Shown in pieces: positions 1 to 5,181 of a stretch of 5,181 nucleotides of DNA. Every line of letters starts with the position of its first letter. Position 1 is the first letter of the stretch. Where the stretch lies: the NCBI GenBank assembly GCA_948844705.1, contig CAQNVT010000152.1:1-5181 (forward strand), in the 5' to 3' direction. Below the pieces are notes generated by a model. It ran no database searches, was not told the DNA's origin, and was given only the letters and a program-made list of their open reading frames with translations. The translations under genes were made by a program, and so were the position numbers. The stretch comes from an uncultured Dorea sp. Lineage in GTDB: Bacteria; Bacillota; Clostridia; Lachnospirales; Lachnospiraceae.

Positions 1-69
1 ACGGTATATGCCGTCCGGTCTGTCTTTTATTCTGCCCCGTCCGCCGTCCGTGTATCCCCGCCTGGTACA

Positions 70-96
70 ACGAATAATAAGTAACTTATTATTCGT
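70..96 (-). terminator. Perfect 12-bp AT-rich hairpin abutting the AEC stop codon
   Basis: Bases 70-81 and 85-96 are exact reverse complements, separated by a 3-base loop. On the minus strand the stem starts at the base right after the TAG stop of the permease gene (99-97). The position suits a transcript 3' end. However, the stem is mostly A/T and is not followed by a T-run in either direction (minus-strand continuation is TGTACCAGG), so it is not a textbook intrinsic terminator. It could instead be a 3'-end stabilising stem or a palindromic protein-binding site. The structure is certain from sequence; the function is inferred. Confidence 0.4.
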
Positions 97-1011
97 CTAG
101 AACACGACGGCAGACACGATCGGAATCGTCGCCACGGATAAAAGTGTGGTAAGCGCCACTCCTCTCGCCGCAAGCTCCGCCTCCTTACCGTCTCCGTACT
201 GCTGCACCAGCATTGCGTTCATGCTCGCCGCCGGCGTGGAGATCATGATCATGCACACTCCGCAGAGCATCTCATTTTCCACCAGCCGGTTGATCACAGG
301 CATACACAGGATCGGAAGCACCAGAAGCTTTGTAAGAGAATAAGAAAGCATCCTCATATCCATAAATAATTCCCGGATCGGAATACTTGCCAGCGAAATT
401 CCTATTACCATCATACTAAGAGGCGCCGTAAGCCCGCTAAGCCCGCTCATAGTCGTTTTGAAGAACTGAGGCGTGGGAATCTTAAGCAAATAGATTATGA
501 TCGCAATAATACTGCTTATCACGCCAATATTAAGTATCTTTTTCCACTCGATCCTCCCCATCCCCTGGCCTCTTGCCGTCTGTATCCCATACGTATACAT
601 AAGTACATTAAACAGCATCGAGAAGATAGCCGCGTATAAAAGCGCCTCCTCTCCATACACAGCCGCTATGACCGGAAAGCCCATAAATCCGATATTATTA
701 AACGCAGACATCAGCCGGTAGACGTTTCTCTCCTTTTTCTCCGCCCTGAAGAGCACAGGAAGGAGGAGCGACAATACTACCATCCCTCCCAGGATAACAA
801 GTGCAGTCAGTGCAGTCAGAAGAAGATCCCTTCCCTCTATCATACCGTCCCCGTTTACAACTGCCGACAAGGTAAGCGCCGGATTCGCCACATTCACGAC
901 GATCCACGAAACCTTTTTACTGAACTCCTCATCCATAATCCCCCGCTTTGCCGCAGCGTATCCTATCACAATGTAAATAAACAATACAATCATCTGTTGT
1001 AAAAGCAGCAT
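97..1011 (-). CDS. AEC (auxin efflux carrier) family permease
   Basis: Predicted inner-membrane transporter of 304 residues, the usual length for bacterial AEC proteins (about 300-320). Hydrophobic segments run through the whole chain, consistent with about ten membrane helices. Family motifs, numbered from the chosen start, are NPALTL (43-48, the broken helix in the first half), FNNIGFMGFPV (104-114), PLSMMVIGISLA (197-208, second-half crossover region) and TPAASMNAML (259-268), followed by LTTLLSVATIP near the end. Known bacterial members move mono- and dicarboxylates such as malate or malonate, while plant relatives move auxin; the substrate here cannot be read from sequence. The frame is open six codons further, to an ATG at 1029, but I chose the ATG at 1011: the protein then begins MLLLQQMIVLF, typical of the family, and GAGGTG at 1027-1022 provides a ribosome binding site. 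A promoter lies upstream at 1111-1138, so it may be transcribed apart from the oxidoreductase gene. Family assignment is firm; substrate is unknown. Confidence 0.92.
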   Translation of the reverse strand: MLLLQQMIVLFIYIVIGYAAAKRGIMDEEFSKKVSWIVVNVANPALTLSAVVNGDGMIEGRDLLLTALTALVILGGMVVLSLLLPVLFRAEKKERNVYRLMSAFNNIGFMGFPVIAAVYGEEALLYAAIFSMLFNVLMYTYGIQTARGQGMGRIEWKKILNIGVISSIIAIIIYLLKIPTPQFFKTTMSGLSGLTAPLSMMVIGISLASIPIRELFMDMRMLSYSLTKLLVLPILCMPVINRLVENEMLCGVCMIMISTPAASMNAMLVQQYGDGKEAELAARGVALTTLLSVATIPIVSAVVF

Positions 1012-1021
1012 AACTCTCGCA

Positions 1022-1027
1022 CACCTC
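1022..1027 (-). promoter_or_regulatory. Ribosome binding site GAGGTG deciding the AEC start
   Basis: GAGGTG lies ten bases before the ATG at 1011 and inside the six-codon extension that would start at the ATG at 1029. The upstream ATG has only a weak purine stretch (CAGAG) in front of it. Together with the family-typical N-terminus, this favours the shorter protein. The spacing is a little long, so the upstream start is not excluded. Confidence 0.55.
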
Positions 1028-1042
1028 ATCCATATATACTCT

Positions 1043-1064
1043 GATACCGGACAGACTCCGTATC
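1043..1064 (-). promoter_or_regulatory. Imperfect hairpin in the AEC leader
   Basis: On the minus strand GATAC plus GGA pairs with TCC and GTATC across a five-base loop, with one bulged G. The stem sits between the predicted promoter and the start codon. A well-formed GGAGGAG (1092-1086) upstream of the stem is not followed by any start codon at usable distance. These may be parts of a structured 5' leader or simply chance pairings; I do not recognise a known riboswitch class here. Confidence 0.25.
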
Positions 1065-1110
1065 CTGATATTTCTTAAGGAAACACTCCTCCAAAATATC
1101 CGGCATATAT

Positions 1111-1138
1111 AGCATATCACATTTTTGCGGATGTTCAA
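1111..1138 (-). promoter_or_regulatory. Predicted sigma-A promoter for the AEC permease
   Basis: TTGAAC (1138-1133) lies 16 bases from TATGCT (1116-1111), and the -10 is preceded by TGA, giving an extended TGN -10. Both boxes are close to the TTGACA/TATAAT consensus. Transcription would start near 1104, leaving a leader of about 90 bases before the ATG at 1011. The -35 box begins only ten bases after the stop of the oxidoreductase gene, and no terminator separates them, so readthrough from upstream could also feed the permease gene. Confidence 0.55.
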
Positions 1139-1147
1139 GAGTTCATT

Positions 1148-2521
1148 TTATGCTTTGTCAAGCGGCTTTACCGCCGGGCCGTCAAGCAGATTTCCATCCC
1201 GGTCAAAGCACGAGCCATGGCAAGGACATTCCCATATATCCTCCTGCGGATTCCAGGAAAGCTTACATCCCATATGCGTGCACCGCTTCGTATCCTCCGT
1301 ACTCACAAGCTTTTTCACCGCTGTTTTCTGGTTTCGGGCAAAGGTCTTAAGCCCCGCTGCCGGTATCCTTCTCTGAGGAGAAAATATATCTGCCTCCGGC
1401 ACGCCCATACCCTCTATCATGCAGGAAATGATTCTTGCACTGACCATAGACTGCGTCATCCCCCATTTTCCAAAGCCCGCCGCCACATACCAGTCCCTCC
1501 TTGCGGCGGAGAATCTGCCGATATAGGGAACAGAATCCAGTGTCATACAGTCCTGCGCCGACCAGCAGACCGTTTCCTCAGAATCCTTCCACCATTCCTT
1601 TGCCCTGTCCCTAAGCCCCTGGTATCCTGTATTTTCTCCGGTTCCATCCTTCGCGGCTTCTCCTGTCCTGTGCCCGCAGCCGCCAAGCAGCAGGAGTTCT
1701 CCTTCACTGCGGAAGGAATATCCATAGGACGGCTCTCTCCCCAAAAGCTCCGTCCCCAGATAATATCCGTCAAGCTTCTGTGCCCCTTTTAATGCCAGCA
1801 CATAGCTTTTGGACTGATACATTCTTGCAAAATAATAGCCCGGGGCATTTACAAACGGAAAATGGCAGGCAAACACAACCTTTTTTGCCGTCACAACGCC
1901 CCGGTCTGATAGCACACGGCTTTTTCCCTGCCCGTCATGCAGTACCTTCTTTACCATCGTCTTTTCGAAAATCTGAAGCTCCGCTGCCGCCTCATTCAGG
2001 AATTTGAGCGGATGAAACCTGGCCTGATTCTCACAGGTCAATACTCCTTTTACCGGAAACGGAAGCTCACATTCTCTTCTGTATACCATGGGAATCCCAA
2101 GTTCTTCCGCCGCCTTCGCTTCCCTTCTGAGACATTCCTCATCAGTACAGGAATAAAGATTTGCATTACACTTCACAAAATCACAGTCAAGCTTATGCTC
2201 CCTGACCATCCTTTCATACTCTCTGACTGCCCATTCCTGAAATCCCGCATAATGCTTTGCCTTCTCCCTTCCGTACATCCGGATCAGCCTGTCATAAATC
2301 AGCCCGTGCTGCGAGGTAATCTTCGCTGTGGTCCCGCAGGTCTGTCCGCTCCCGATACGGTCTCCCTCCAGAATAACGGCACTGATCCCCTTCTCCTTAA
2401 GCATATACCCCGTAAGAACACCTGCAAGGCCCGCCCCGATGATCACAACGTCCGCATCCAGATCGCCTTTAAGAGGGTTTCTCTTCTGTAAAGTGACTGT
2501 ATCCGTCCAGATACTTTTCAT
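1148..2521 (-). CDS. FAD-dependent oxidoreductase with C-terminal Rieske [2Fe-2S] domain
   Basis: A 457-residue predicted cytoplasmic flavoprotein of the DAO/glycine-oxidase type. The N-terminus carries a Rossmann FAD site, [10 protein letters not shown] (25-34), with Glu52 at the end of the second strand, and a [11 protein letters not shown] stretch (57-67) typical of this subfamily. The C-terminal FAD contact region is YIGRF (333-337) and [15 protein letters not shown] (344-358). A Rieske motif follows: Cys414-x-His416, then Cys432-x-x-His435 after 15 residues, which are the four cluster ligands. Cys419 and Cys434 are placed as the disulfide pair of bc1-type Rieske proteins. Relatives such as the Bacillus YhfW type are about 500 residues; here only about 25 residues separate the DAO part from the first ligand, so the first strands of the Rieske fold seem shortened or absent. 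The physiological substrate is unknown. The start is supported by GGGGTGAT just upstream. There is no signal peptide. The gene sits after a large palindrome, so it is probably not a core member of the ior-paaK operon. Fold assignment is firm; reaction unassigned. Confidence 0.9.
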   Translation of the reverse strand: MKSIWTDTVTLQKRNPLKGDLDADVVIIGAGLAGVLTGYMLKEKGISAVILEGDRIGSGQTCGTTAKITSQHGLIYDRLIRMYGREKAKHYAGFQEWAVREYERMVREHKLDCDFVKCNANLYSCTDEECLRREAKAAEELGIPMVYRRECELPFPVKGVLTCENQARFHPLKFLNEAAAELQIFEKTMVKKVLHDGQGKSRVLSDRGVVTAKKVVFACHFPFVNAPGYYFARMYQSKSYVLALKGAQKLDGYYLGTELLGREPSYGYSFRSEGELLLLGGCGHRTGEAAKDGTGENTGYQGLRDRAKEWWKDSEETVCWSAQDCMTLDSVPYIGRFSAARRDWYVAAGFGKWGMTQSMVSARIISCMIEGMGVPEADIFSPQRRIPAAGLKTFARNQKTAVKKLVSTEDTKRCTHMGCKLSWNPQEDIWECPCHGSCFDRDGNLLDGPAVKPLDKA

Positions 2522-2603
2522 ATGGCATCACCCCATGGTAGTATGCGCAGGGAAATGTGTTTTTATGAGGGGGAGAGGTGTAATGTTTACGCAGAGGAAG
2601 GAC

Positions 2604-2643
2604 CGCCCCTCCGGGTTCGGCAGCTGCCGAGCCCGGAGGGGCG
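2604..2643 (-). terminator. 40-bp near-perfect GC-rich palindrome, candidate bidirectional terminator
   Basis: The 40 bases are self-complementary about the point between 2623 and 2624, with a single mismatched pair (2616/2631). Allowing one more mismatch, the symmetry extends to 2600-2647. It is the strongest secondary structure in the window and lies 45 bases past the ACT gene stop, where a terminator of the ior-paaK-ACT transcript would be expected. On the minus strand it is followed by GTCCTTCCTCT, pyrimidine-rich but not a U-run, and on the plus strand by ATCCCTCTTCG. A classic intrinsic terminator is therefore not complete. Alternatives are an RNA 3'-stabilising stem, a partial attenuator, or one copy of a dispersed palindromic repeat. 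Confidence 0.5.
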
Positions 2644-2687
2644 ATCCCTCTTCGCGTCCGCCTTACACACTTCTGACAAAAGTCCCT

Positions 2688-3131
2688 CTACTGATTTGCA
2701 CGGTAAGCCTCATCCGCTCCATACACATCAAACCCGCTTGCCTTTAATATCTCCACAACCTTCTCAGGGTCGTCGCTCTTAAGCACTGCCGCCGCATCGC
2801 TTCCGTTGGCAAACGCATACATATACTCTACATTTATCTTCCCTTCCACGATCTGGTGCATCGCCTTGCTGAGAGAACCCGCCGCATGGGGTACACGGAG
2901 CGCCACTACATCTGTGAGCATGGAGGTGATCCCCTCCTGCTTAAGCGCGGCCTTTCCCTTCTCCGGCTCCGACACGATCATGCGGAGCATTCCGTAATCA
3001 GACGTATCCGCAAGACTGAGCGCAACGATATTTACCTCGTTTTTGGCAAGAACCTTCAGCACCTCGTCAAGGCGCCCTTCCCTGTTTTCCAAAAATACCG
3101 ATAACTGCTGAATTGTATTACTAAATCCCAT
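2688..3131 (-). CDS. Tandem ACT-domain protein, putative amino-acid-binding regulator
   Basis: A 147-residue soluble protein consisting of two ACT domains and little else. The first (about 7-70) opens with IQQLSVFLENREGRL and the second (about 74-140) with VVALRVPHAAGSL; each has the strand-turn-helix start with the Gly-Arg/Ser-Leu turn (Gly19, Gly85) that forms ligand sites in ACT proteins. No catalytic or DNA-binding domain is attached. Length and layout match stand-alone ACT proteins that commonly follow paaK-type ligase genes in Clostridia and archaea. Known ACT domains bind amino acids, so I infer that this one senses an aromatic amino acid or related acid and modulates the ligase or oxidoreductase; this is not shown. 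The start has an excellent AAAGGAGG site (3146-3139) that overlaps the stop codon of paaK. With only 14 bases between the genes, translational coupling is likely. Confidence 0.88.
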   Translation of the reverse strand: MGFSNTIQQLSVFLENREGRLDEVLKVLAKNEVNIVALSLADTSDYGMLRMIVSEPEKGKAALKQEGITSMLTDVVALRVPHAAGSLSKAMHQIVEGKINVEYMYAFANGSDAAAVLKSDDPEKVVEILKASGFDVYGADEAYRANQ

Positions 3132-3145
3132 AGCATTCCCTCCTT

Positions 3146-4477
3146 TTAAAGCTCTCTGTTATCAATAACACGTTTCGCTTTTCCTTCACTCCTCTGAATC
3201 GTCTTAGGCTCTACCAGCTTCACCTTCACGGATATTCCAAGCGCCTGCTTAAGAACCGCCCCTACCTTTGCCTTAAGCTCATCCAGCTTGCGGATCTCAT
3301 CTGAGAAGTACTTCTCATCAACCTCTACCATTACGGTAAGAACATCCAGATTATTCTCACGGTCTACGATCAGCATATAGTGAGGCGCAACACCGCCGCC
3401 CATAGAAAGAAGCGCCGTCTCAACCTGTGTCGGGAATACATTGACGCCGCGGATTACCTTCATATCATCCGTACGTCCTGTGAACTTCTGGATCCTCGGA
3501 AGGGTTCTTCCACATTCGCAGGTTCCCCTCTCCATACTCGTAAGATCCTTTGTCCTGTAACGAAGAAGCGGCATGCCTTCCTTTGCAAGCGTAGTAAATA
3601 CAAGCTCTCCGGTCTCTCCGTCCGCACACGCCGACTGATCCGCCGGATTTAAGATCTCCGGATAGAAATAGTCCTCATATACATGAAGCCCCTTATGATG
3701 GATACAATCCATAGCAACACCCGGCCCGGTAATCTCACAGAGGCCATAAATATCAAAGCTGTTGATATGTAAAATACTCTCGATCTTTTTGCGCATCTCA
3801 TTGGTCCAGGGCTCCGCACCGTTGATACTTGCCCTGATCTGAAGCCGGTCGACGATTCCCGCCTCCTGTGCCGCCTCCGCAAGGTACAGGGCATAGGACG
3901 GCGTACATCCGAATGCCGTAGCGCCAAAGTCCTCCATACACATAAGCTGCCTTTTCGTATTTCCTGATGACATCGGGATCGCCATGGCTCCGAGCGCCTT
4001 TGCACCAAGGTCTAATCCCATACCTCCCGTAAACAGTCCGTAGCCGTAGCATACATGGATACGGTCTGCGGAAGTAAGCCCTGCCATTACAAGTCCTCTT
4101 GCCACACATTCTCCCCACACGTCAACGTCTTTTTGCGTGTAGGAAGCAAGCGTAAGCTTTCCTGTCGTGCCAGAGGTTCCCTGCACTCTGGCAATCTTCT
4201 CCTGAGGAACTGCCAGAAGTCCGAAAGGATAATTATCCCTTAAATCCTCCTTCGTTGTGAACGGAAGCTTGCCGATGTCCTCGATCCCTTTGATATCGCC
4301 GGGCTCCACACCTAGCTCATCCATCTTTTTATGATAGAACGGTACATGCTCGTATACATTCTTTACCTGCTTTACAAGACGTTCACTTTGAAGTGCACTC
4401 ATCTCATCTCTGCTCATACATTCAATCTTCGGGTCACGTATCATTTCTTTCCAGTTTTCCAATGCTATTCCTGCCAT
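3146..4477 (-). CDS. paaK: Phenylacetate/arylacetate-CoA ligase, AMP-forming
   Basis: A 443-residue cytoplasmic adenylate-forming enzyme of the PaaK family, full length (usual 430-445). It joins phenylacetate or a related aryl acetate, including possibly indole-3-acetate, to CoA with ATP going to AMP and PPi. Motifs are in order: ATP-binding loop TSGTTGK (101-107), the YGLCE motif (244-248) contacting the adenylate, RYRTKD (306-311) with the ribose-binding Asp311, the hinge GRTDDMKVIRG (334-344), and C-terminal RSEGKAKR with the catalytic Lys433. Tandem cysteines in TCECGRTLP (319-327) are common in this family. The loop reads TSGTTGKLT where SSGTTGKPT is usual, a minor change. It lies between iorB and the ACT gene, an arrangement in which the ligase works with indolepyruvate oxidoreductase, either activating aryl acetates or running backwards on aryl-acetyl-CoA. 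The start has GGAG (4490-4487) nine bases upstream. Family is certain; preferred aryl substrate is not determined. Confidence 0.95.
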   Translation of the reverse strand: MAGIALENWKEMIRDPKIECMSRDEMSALQSERLVKQVKNVYEHVPFYHKKMDELGVEPGDIKGIEDIGKLPFTTKEDLRDNYPFGLLAVPQEKIARVQGTSGTTGKLTLASYTQKDVDVWGECVARGLVMAGLTSADRIHVCYGYGLFTGGMGLDLGAKALGAMAIPMSSGNTKRQLMCMEDFGATAFGCTPSYALYLAEAAQEAGIVDRLQIRASINGAEPWTNEMRKKIESILHINSFDIYGLCEITGPGVAMDCIHHKGLHVYEDYFYPEILNPADQSACADGETGELVFTTLAKEGMPLLRYRTKDLTSMERGTCECGRTLPRIQKFTGRTDDMKVIRGVNVFPTQVETALLSMGGGVAPHYMLIVDRENNLDVLTVMVEVDEKYFSDEIRKLDELKAKVGAVLKQALGISVKVKLVEPKTIQRSEGKAKRVIDNREL

Positions 4478-4491
4478 TTTTCTCTACTCCT

Positions 4492-4519
4492 ATTCTATTC
4501 TCGCATTTTTAACTGCCAA
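4492..4519 (-). promoter_or_regulatory. Promoter-like boxes overlapping the paaK ribosome binding region
   Basis: TTGGCA (4519-4514) is 16 bases from TAGAAT (4497-4492); each box matches five of six consensus bases. The -10 ends just one base before the GGAG ribosome binding site, so a transcript from it would start at or past that site and be almost leaderless. This makes a real promoter doubtful despite the good boxes. If used, it would let paaK-ACT be expressed without iorB. Confidence 0.3.
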
Positions 4520-4538
4520 TACTTTATTCTCTCAGCGC

Positions 4539-4595
4539 CCTTCGCCTCTGGCTGGCTAACCCTTAACGAGACGAAGGTTCATAAACGTGAACCTT
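4539..4595 (-). promoter_or_regulatory. Two mutually exclusive hairpins in the iorB-paaK spacer
   Basis: Hairpin one: 4588-4595 pairs perfectly with 4574-4581 (8 bp, six-base loop). Hairpin two: 4568-4577 pairs with 4539-4548 (10 bp with one G-U in the minus-strand RNA). They share 4574-4577, so only one can form at a time. This layout resembles a conformational switch, but neither stem is followed by a U-run, so there is no classic terminator. Pairings are seen directly; a regulatory role is inferred. Confidence 0.35.
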
Positions 4596-4624
4596 ATATT
4601 AAATGCTTTCTGTTGTCTGTGCAT
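4556..4624 (-). CDS. Possible 22-codon leader-type small ORF
   Basis: A short frame begins with ATG (4624-4622) and ends with TAG (4558-4556). It has a strong GGAGGT site (4639-4634) nine bases upstream, placed immediately after the iorB stop. The product starts MHRQQKAFNIRF, is basic, and has three Phe among residues 8-14 and no Trp or Tyr. Hairpin one of the adjacent structure pair lies within the frame and part of hairpin two overlaps its end. The ribosome binding site itself can fold as GGAG/CTCC around four bases. The good site and position between two aromatic-acid genes suggest a regulatory leader peptide, but the length allows chance occurrence and I recognise no homologue. Confidence 0.28.
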   Translation of the reverse strand: MHRQQKAFNIRFTFMNLRLVKG

Positions 4625-4639
4625 TATGGAGCCACCTCC

Positions 4640-5181
4640 TTACAGTCCATATCCCACGTCAAACGCCTTCTTATTTATCTCAATCGTCTTTTGTGGCACT
4701 GTATGCTCGATTACGCTATACCACTGCTCCTTTGAAAAATCCATATGCTGTGCGGCAATTCCCAGCACAATAAGATTAAATACCCTGGAATTCCCGAGCT
4801 TTTTGGCCTCCTCTGTAGCATTCACGGTATAGACCTTATATTTTTTCTTCAAATCCTCTATAATATTCTCCGGATATTTTGCCGCGCCTGTTACGACTGG
4901 CATCGGATCGATCCTCCAGTCGTTGACGATAAGAGCCCCGTCCTTTTTAAGGAAATGCGCATACCGAAGCGCCTCCAGACGCTCAAATGCGATAATAACA
5001 TCTGCCTGTCCCTCTTCTACGACAGGCTCCGCCACCTCTTCTCCGTAGCGCACGAAGGTAACGACGCTTCCGCCTCTCTGGGCCATACCGTGCACCTCGG
5101 AGAGCTTCACGTCATATCCGCCCGCTATAAGTCCATGACGGTTTACGAATCCCGCGGGCCGGAAACGAAAGACTGGTTTTC
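4640..5181 (-). CDS. iorB: Indolepyruvate ferredoxin oxidoreductase beta subunit, 5' end cut by window
   Basis: About 180 codons of IorB, whose usual length is about 190-200. With the alpha subunit, not visible here, it oxidises indolepyruvate and other aryl-pyruvates to aryl-acetyl-CoA and CO2, passing electrons to ferredoxin. The beta subunit is the gamma-type domain of the pyruvate:ferredoxin oxidoreductase superfamily. Diagnostic sequence is KLSEVHGMAQRGGSVVT (5107-5057), followed by ADVIIAFERLEALR and GALIVNDW, then NSRVFNLIVLGIAA near the end. The frame stays open from the GTG at 5110 to the window edge, reading HGLIAGGYD just before it, which suits the family. Further upstream the residues (RFRPAGFVNR) do not fit, and the GxGGQG motif expected at about 5165-5181 is absent. 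This could be a frameshift or sequence error near the edge; a start at the GTG is possible but would drop a conserved region. The next gene upstream is probably iorA. Family is firm; the N-terminus is unresolved. Confidence 0.88.
   Translation of the reverse strand, partial: KPVFRFRPAGFVNRHGLIAGGYDVKLSEVHGMAQRGGSVVTFVRYGEEVAEPVVEEGQADVIIAFERLEALRYAHFLKKDGALIVNDWRIDPMPVVTGAAKYPENIIEDLKKKYKVYTVNATEEAKKLGNSRVFNLIVLGIAAQHMDFSKEQWYSVIEHTVPQKTIEINKKAFDVGYGL

Noticed and set aside
1..96. An open plus-strand frame ending in TAA at 82-84, and an open minus-strand frame continuing past the AEC stop to position 1.
   Set aside because: Both are under 35 codons and cut by the window edge, with no recognisable motif. 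Three copies of CCGTCCG (11-17, 37-43, 44-50) make the segment repetitive and GC-rich, so open frames here are weak evidence. A convergent gene end at 84 remains possible but unsupported.
1217..2491. Long plus-strand open frames (1217-1792 and 1937-2491) opposite the oxidoreductase gene.
   Set aside because: They are antisense to a clearly conserved flavoprotein with intact motifs, have Pro/Arg/Ser/His-rich composition, and show no family features. They are reading-frame shadows.
2522..2687. A promoter for the oxidoreductase gene.
   Set aside because: A, T-containing hexamers such as CATACT and CATAAA occur on the minus strand, but none has a plausible -35 box at 16-18 bases, so I did not call one.
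3649..4118. Minus-strand frames overlapping paaK in other phases.
   Set aside because: The paaK frame carries all adenylate-forming motifs without interruption; the alternatives are Arg-rich and patternless.
1..5181. Insertion sequences, CRISPR arrays, tRNA or rRNA genes, prophage or defence genes.
   Set aside because: No transposase, spaced direct repeats, cloverleaf-like segments or recognisable defence proteins were seen on either strand. The window reads as metabolic chromosome.

Overview
The window looks like a chromosomal piece of an anaerobic Firmicute, most likely a Lachnospiraceae-type Clostridium. This rests on the gene content (indolepyruvate ferredoxin oxidoreductase, PaaK-type ligase, small tandem-ACT protein), strong AGGAGG-type ribosome binding sites, base composition near 50% GC by eye, and protein flavour. 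All supportable genes lie on the minus strand, so transcription runs from high to low coordinates. The plus strand holds no credible gene.

From right to left in transcription order: (1) 5181-4640, the 3' part of iorB, the beta subunit of indolepyruvate ferredoxin oxidoreductase, running off the window edge; (2) 4639-4478, a 162-bp spacer with a possible 22-codon leader-type ORF and two mutually exclusive hairpins; (3) 4477-3146, paaK, an AMP-forming phenylacetate/arylacetate-CoA ligase; (4) 3131-2688, a tandem ACT-domain protein whose ribosome binding site abuts the paaK stop; (5) 2687-2522, a spacer dominated by a 40-bp near-perfect GC-rich palindrome; (6) 2521-1148, an FAD-dependent DAO-type oxidoreductase with an unusually compact C-terminal Rieske [2Fe-2S] domain; (7) 1147-1012, a leader with a good sigma-A-type extended -10 promoter; (8) 1011-97, an AEC (auxin efflux carrier) family permease; (9) 96-70, a perfect 12-bp hairpin directly after its stop codon. 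Bases 1-69 hold no gene that I can support.

IorB, PaaK and the ACT protein form a familiar set. Indolepyruvate oxidoreductase converts aryl-pyruvates (transamination products of Trp, Phe, Tyr) to aryl-acetyl-CoA with reduction of ferredoxin. The ligase interconverts the CoA ester and free aryl acetate. The ACT protein is a likely amino-acid-responsive partner. The Rieske-flavoprotein and AEC permease appear to be separately controlled. The AEC family is named for plant carriers of indole-3-acetate, one possible product of this pathway, but bacterial members often carry other organic acids, so the link is only suggestive.

I see no clearly new system. The points most worth checking are the iorB-paaK leader region, the large palindrome, the shortened Rieske domain, and the atypical N-terminal coding sequence of iorB at the window edge.
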